The notes beneath the pieces were generated by a model. It saw only the letters and a program-made list of their open reading frames with translations, was not told the origin of the DNA and made no database searches. A stretch of DNA of 64,000 bases, from assembly GCA_032718475.1 (NCBI GenBank), contig JAUCBJ010003313.1, positions 1 through 64,000 of the forward strand, read 5' to 3'. This DNA comes from Nemertoderma westbladi (taxonomy: Eukaryota; Xenacoelomorpha; Nemertodermatida; Nemertodermatidae). Below are positions 59,201-64,000 of the stretch, one piece after another (within the stretch, counting starts at the first letter, position 1; each line of letters opens with the position of its first letter). The position numbers and the translations under genes were made by a program.

Positions 59201-62200
59201 ACTGTAGTTTTGTTATTTTTAGGTGGTGTCCGATCTGCCACTGTAGTTTTGTTATTTTTAGGTGGTGTCCGATCTGCCACTGTAGTTTTGTTATTTTTAG
59301 GTGGTGTCCGATCTGCCACTGTAGTTTTGTTATTTTTAGGTGGTGTCCGATCTGCCACTGTAGTTTTGTTATTTTTTAGATGGTGTCCGATCTGCCACTG
59401 TGGTTTTCTTATCTTTATGTGGTGCCCGATCTGCCACTGTAGTTTTGTTATTTTTAGGTGGTGTCCGATCTGCCACTGTAGTTTTGTTATTTTTAGGTGG
59501 TGTCCGATCTGCCACTGTAGTTTTGTTATTTTTAGGTGGTGTCCGATCTGCCACTGTAGTTTTGTTATTTTTTAGATGGTGTCCGATCTGCCACTGTGGT
59601 TTTCTTATCTTTATGTGGTGCCCGATCTGCCACTGTAGTTTTGTTATTTTTAGGTGGTGTCCGATCTGCCACTGTAGTTTTGTTATTTTTAGGTGGTGTC
59701 CGATCTGCCACTGTAGTTTTGTTATTTTTAGGTGGTGTCCGATCTGCCACTGTAGCTTTGTTATTTTTAGGTGGTGTCCGATCTGCCACTGTAGTTTTGT
59801 TATTTTTAGGTGGTGTCCGATCTGCCACTGTAGTTTTGTTATTTTTAGATGGTGTCCGATCTGCCACTGTGGTTTTCTTATCTTTATGTGGTGCCCGATC
59901 TGCCACTGTAGTTTTGTTATTTTTAGGTGGTGTCCGATCTGCCACTGTAGCTTTGTTATTTTTAGGTGGTGTCCGATCTGCCACTGTAGTTTTGTTATTT
60001 TTAGGTGGTGTCCGATCTGCCACTGTAGTTTTGTTATTTTTAGATGGTGTCCGATCTGCCACTGTGGTTTTCTTATCTTTATGTGGTGCCCGATCTGCCA
60101 CTGTAGTTTTGTTATCTTTATGTGGTGCCCGATCTGCCACTGTAGTTTTGTTATTTTTAGGTGGTGTCCGATCTGCCACTGTAGTTTGTTATTTTTAGGT
60201 GGTGTCCGATCTGCCACTGTAGTATTGTTATTTTTAGGTGGTGTCCGATCTGCCACTGTAGTTTTGTTATTTTTAGGTGGTGTCCGATCTGCCACTGTAG
60301 TTTTGTTATCTTTATGTGGTGCCCGATCTGCCACTGTAGTTTTGTTATTTTTAGGTGGTGTCCGATCTGCCACTGTAGTTTGTTATTTTTAGGTAGTGTC
60401 CGATCTGCCACTGTAGCTTTGTTATTTTTAGGTGGTGTCCGATCTGCCACTGTAGTTTTGTTATTCTTAGGTGGTGTCCGATCTGCCACTGTAGTTTTGT
60501 TATTTTTAGATGGTGTCCGATCTGCCACTGTGGTTTTCTTATCTTTATGTGGTGCCCGATCTGCCACTGTAGTTTTGTTATCTTTATGTGGTGCCCGATC
60601 TGCCACTATAGTTTTGTTATTTTTAGGTGGTGTCCAATCTGCCACTGTAGTTTGTTATTTTTAGGTGTTGTCCGATCTGCCACTGTGGTTTTCTTATCTT
60701 TATGTGGTGCCCGATCTGCCACTGTAGTTTTGTTATCTTTATGTGGTGCCCGATCTGCCACTGTAGTTTTGTTATTTTTAGGTGGTGTCCGATCTGCCAC
60801 TGTAGTTTGTTATTTTTAGGTGGTGTCCGATCTGCCACTGTAGTATTGTTATTTTTAGGTGGTGTCCGATCTGCCACTGTAGTTTTGTTATTTCAGGTGG
60901 CGTCCGATCTGCCACTGTAGTTTTGTTATTTTTAGGTGGTGTCCGATCTGCCACTGTAGTTTTGTTATTTTTAGATGGTGTCCGATCTGCCACTGTGGTT
61001 TTCTTATCTTTATGTGGTGCCCGATCTGCCACTGTAGTTTTGTTATTTTTAGGTGGTGTCCGATCTGCCACTGTAGTTTTGTTATTTTTAGGTGGTGTCC
61101 AATCTGCCACTGTAGTTTTGTTATTTCAGGTGGTGTCCGATCTGCCACCGTAGTTTTGTTATATTTAGGTAGTGTCCGATCTGCCACTGTAGTTTTCTTA
61201 TATTTATGTGGTGCCCGATCTGCCACTGTAGTTTTGTTATTTTTAGGTGGTGTCCGATCTGCCACTGTAGTTTTGTTATTTTTAGGTGGTGTCCGATCTG
61301 CCACTGTAGTTTTCTTATATTTATGTGGTGCCCGATCTGCCAATGTAGTTTTGTTATTTTTAGGTGGTGTCCGATCTGCCACTGTAGTTTTGTTATTTTT
61401 AGGTGGTGTCCAATCTGCCACTGTAGTTTTGTTATTTTTAGGTGGTGTCCGATCTGCCACTGTAGTTTTGTTATTTTTAGGTGGTGTCCAATCTGCCACT
61501 GTAGTTTTCTTATATTTATGTGGTGCCCGTTCTGCCACTGTAGTTTTGTTATTTTTAGGTGGTGTCCAATCTGCCACTGTAGTTTTGTTATTTTTAGGTG
61601 GTGTCCAATCTGCCACTGTAGTTTTCTTATATTTATGTGGTGCCCGTTCTGCCACTGTAGTTTTGTTATTTTTAGGTGGTGTCCGATCTGCCACTGTAGT
61701 TTTGTTATTTTTAGGTGGCGTCCGATCTGCCACCGTAGTTTTGTTATTTTTAGGTGGTGTCCGATCTGCCACTGTAGTTTTGTTATTTTTAGGTGGTGTC
61801 CGATCTGCCACTGTAGTTTTGTTATTTTTAGGTGGCGTCCGATCTGCCACTGTAGTTTTGTTATTTTTAGGTGGCGTCCGATCTGCCACCGTAGTTTTGT
61901 TATTTTTAGGTGGTGTCCGATCTGCCACTGTAGTTTTGTTATCTTTATGTGGTGCCCTATCTGCCACTGTAGTTTTGTTATTTTTAGGTGGTGTCCGATC
62001 TGCCACTGTAGTTTTGTTATCTTTATGTGGTGCCCGATCTGCCACTGTAGTTTTGTTATTTTTAGGTGGTGTCCGATCTGCCACTGTAGTTTTGTTATTT
62101 TTAGGTGGCGTCCGATCTGCCACCGTAGTTTTGTTATTTTTAGGTGGTGTCCGATCTGCCACTGTAGTTTTGTTATTTTTAGGTGGCGTCCGATCTGCCA

Positions 62201-64000
62201 CTGTAGTTTTGTTATCTTTATGTGGTGCCCGATCTGCCACTGTAGTTTTGTTATTTTTAGGTGGTGTCCGATCTGCCACTGTAGTTTTGTTATTTTTAGG
62301 TGGCGTCCGATCTGCCACCGTAGTTTTGTTATTTTTAGGTGGTGTCCGATCTGCCACTGTAGTTTTGTTATTTTTAGGTGGCGTCCGATCTGCCACCGTA
62401 GTTTTGTTATTTTTAGGTGGTGTCCGATCTGCCACTGTAGTTTTGTTATTTTTAGGTGGTGTCCGATCTGCCACTGTAGTTTTGTTATTTTTAGGTGGCG
62501 TCCGATCTGCCACTGTAGTTTTGTTATTTTTAGGTGGTGTCCGATCTGCCACTGTAGTTTTGTTATTTTTAGGTGGTGTCCGATCTGCCACTGTAGTTTT
62601 GTTATTTTTAGGTGGCGTCCGATCTGCCACCGTAGTTTTGTTATTTTTAGGTGGTGTCCGATCTGCCACTGTAGTTTTGTTATCTTTATGTGGTGCCCGA
62701 TCTGCCACTGTAGTTTTCTTATCTTTATGTGGTGCCCGATCTGCCACTGTAGTTTTGTTATTTTTAGGTGGTGTCCGATCTGCCACTGTAGTTTTGTTAT
62801 TTTTATGTGGTGTCCGATCTGCCACTGTAGTATTGTTATTTTTAGGTGGTGTCCAATCTGCCACTGTAGTTTTGTTATTTTTAGGTGGTGTCCGATCTGC
62901 CACTGTAGTTTTGTAATTTTAGGTGGTGTCCGATCTGCCACTGTAGTGTTGTTATTTTTAGGTGGTGTCCGATCTGCCACTGTAGTTTTGTTATCTTTAG
63001 GTGGTGTCCGATCTGCCACTGTAGTTTTGTTATTTTTAGGTGGTGTCCGATCTGCCACTGTAGTTTTGTTATTTTTAGGTGGCGTCCGATATGCCACAGT
63101 AGTTTTGTTATTTTTAGGTGGCGTCCGATCTGCCACTGTAGTTTTGTTATTTTTAGGTGGTGTCCGATCTGCCACTGTAGTTTTTTTATTTTTAGGTGGT
63201 GTCCGATCTGCCACTGTAGTTTTGTTATTTTTAGGTGGCGTCCGATCTGCCACTGTAGTTTTGTTATTTTTAGGTGGCGTCCGATCTGCCACCGTAGTTT
63301 TGTTATTTTTAGGTGATGTCCGATCTGCCACTGTAGTTTTGTTATCTTAATGTGGTGCCCGATCTGCCACTGTAGTTTTGTTATTTTTAGGTGGTGTCCG
63401 ATCTGCCACTGTAGTTTTGTTATTTTTAGGTGGTGTCCGATCTGCCACTGTAGTTTTTATTTTTAAGTGGCGTCTGATCTGCCACTGTAGTTTTGTTATT
63501 TTTAGGTGGTGTCCGATCTGCTACTGTAGTTTTGTTATTTTTATGTGGTGTCCGATCTGCCACTGTAGTTTTGTTATTTTTAGGTGGTGTCCGATCTGCC
63601 ACTGTAGTTTTTGTTATTTTTAGGTGGTGTCCGATCTGCCACTGTAGTTTTGTTATTTTTATGTGGTGTCCGATCTGCCACTGTAGTTTTGTTATTTTTA
63701 TGTGGTGCCCGATCGGCCACTGTAGTTTTGTTATTTTTAGGTGGTGTGCAATCTGCCACTATAGTTTTGTTATTTTTAGGTGGTGTCCGATCTGCCACTG
63801 TAGTTTTGTTATTTTTAGGTGGTGTCCGATCTGCCACTGTAGTTTTGTTATTTTTAGGTGGTGTCCAATCTGCCACTGTAGTTTTGTTATTTTTAGGTGG
63901 TGTCCGATCTGCCACTGTAGTTTTGTTATTTTTAGGTGGTGTCCGATCTGCCACTGTAGTTTTGTTATTTTTAGGTGGCGTCCGATCTGCCACTGTAGTT
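53229..64000. repeat. 39-bp minisatellite array, about 276 units, open at the window end
   Basis: The unit is GGTGGTGTCCGATCTGCCAC plus TGTAGTTTTGTTATTTTTA (39 bp). The main variant has TTTTCTTATCTTTATGTGGTGCCC. Others carry ATATTTA, GGCGTCC or TTTCAGG in place of TTTTTAGG. Indels of one T shift the frame at several points (for example near 57815, 59370, 59568, 60190 and 63610). Because 39 = 3 x 13 and the unit lacks stops in four or more frames, ORFs of up to 1041 codons appear on both strands, as 13-residue repeats such as VADRTPPKNNKTT (minus) or WCPICHCSFVIFR (plus). No start context, domain or intron structure supports them as genes. Confidence 0.97.

Noticed and set aside
53229-64000. 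CRISPR-like array
   Set aside because: Units are contiguous with no unique spacers, and the setting is eukaryotic.

Overview
The window reads as metazoan nuclear DNA. It is AT-rich, has intron-containing host genes and no bacterial-style gene packing. The host genes are a cyclic-nucleotide-binding-domain (CNBD) gene, an astacin metalloprotease exon and an SH3 gene, and most of the rest is mobile elements. The mix of BEL/Pao, copia, piggyBac, hAT, P-like, Mutator-like, LINE and tRNA-SINE sequence, plus frequent ACCGGT and AGGCCT palindromes and CCCTAA-type motifs, fits a marine invertebrate. An echinoderm, hemichordate or amphioxus-like deuterostome is my guess, but no species can be named from sequence alone.

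Layout. 1-2388: 3' end of an LTR retrotransposon, with internal remnant and 3' LTR. 2590-3958: decayed P-element/THAP9-like transposase carrying a 71-bp hairpin. 5081-5907: hAT-type MITE with an 8-bp target duplication. 6361-8596: Mutator-like element with a 9-bp target duplication, about 160-175-bp inverted repeats and an unrecognised broken ORF. 10401-11267: intact SH3-domain gene. 13409-19574: two copies of a non-LTR element (LINE-A) on either side of an intact piggyBac transposase gene (15667-17430). 19853-22098: fold-back element split by a tRNA-derived SINE, an astacin exon and another MITE. 22539-23085: copia RNase H remnant.

23200-40195 is a nest. A second LINE (LINE-B, minus strand) is split by a 14.3-kb LTR retrotransposon (23751-38069) with nearly identical LTRs and a 5-bp target duplication (CCATG). 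That element carries a BEL/Pao gag-protease reading frame, has lost its reverse transcriptase, holds a second gag-like gene next to the 3' LTR, and itself contains a piggyBac copy (32106-34297) bounded by TTAA.

40466-52088 holds three copies of an unusual retroelement. The longest (48280-52088, minus) joins a Ulp1/C48-type cysteine protease, a CCHC finger, a reverse transcriptase with a YLDDG active site, and a C-terminal CCHC plus restriction-like-endonuclease-type region. Two of the three copies lie in a 6.9-kb intron of the CNBD gene, whose four recognisable exons (43380-52717) keep reading phase across every junction.

From about 53230 to the window end there is an uninterrupted minisatellite of a 39-bp unit, about 276 units. 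Because 39 is divisible by 3, it leaves long open frames on both strands. These I read as artefacts of unit length rather than genes. By position it is probably in the next CNBD intron.
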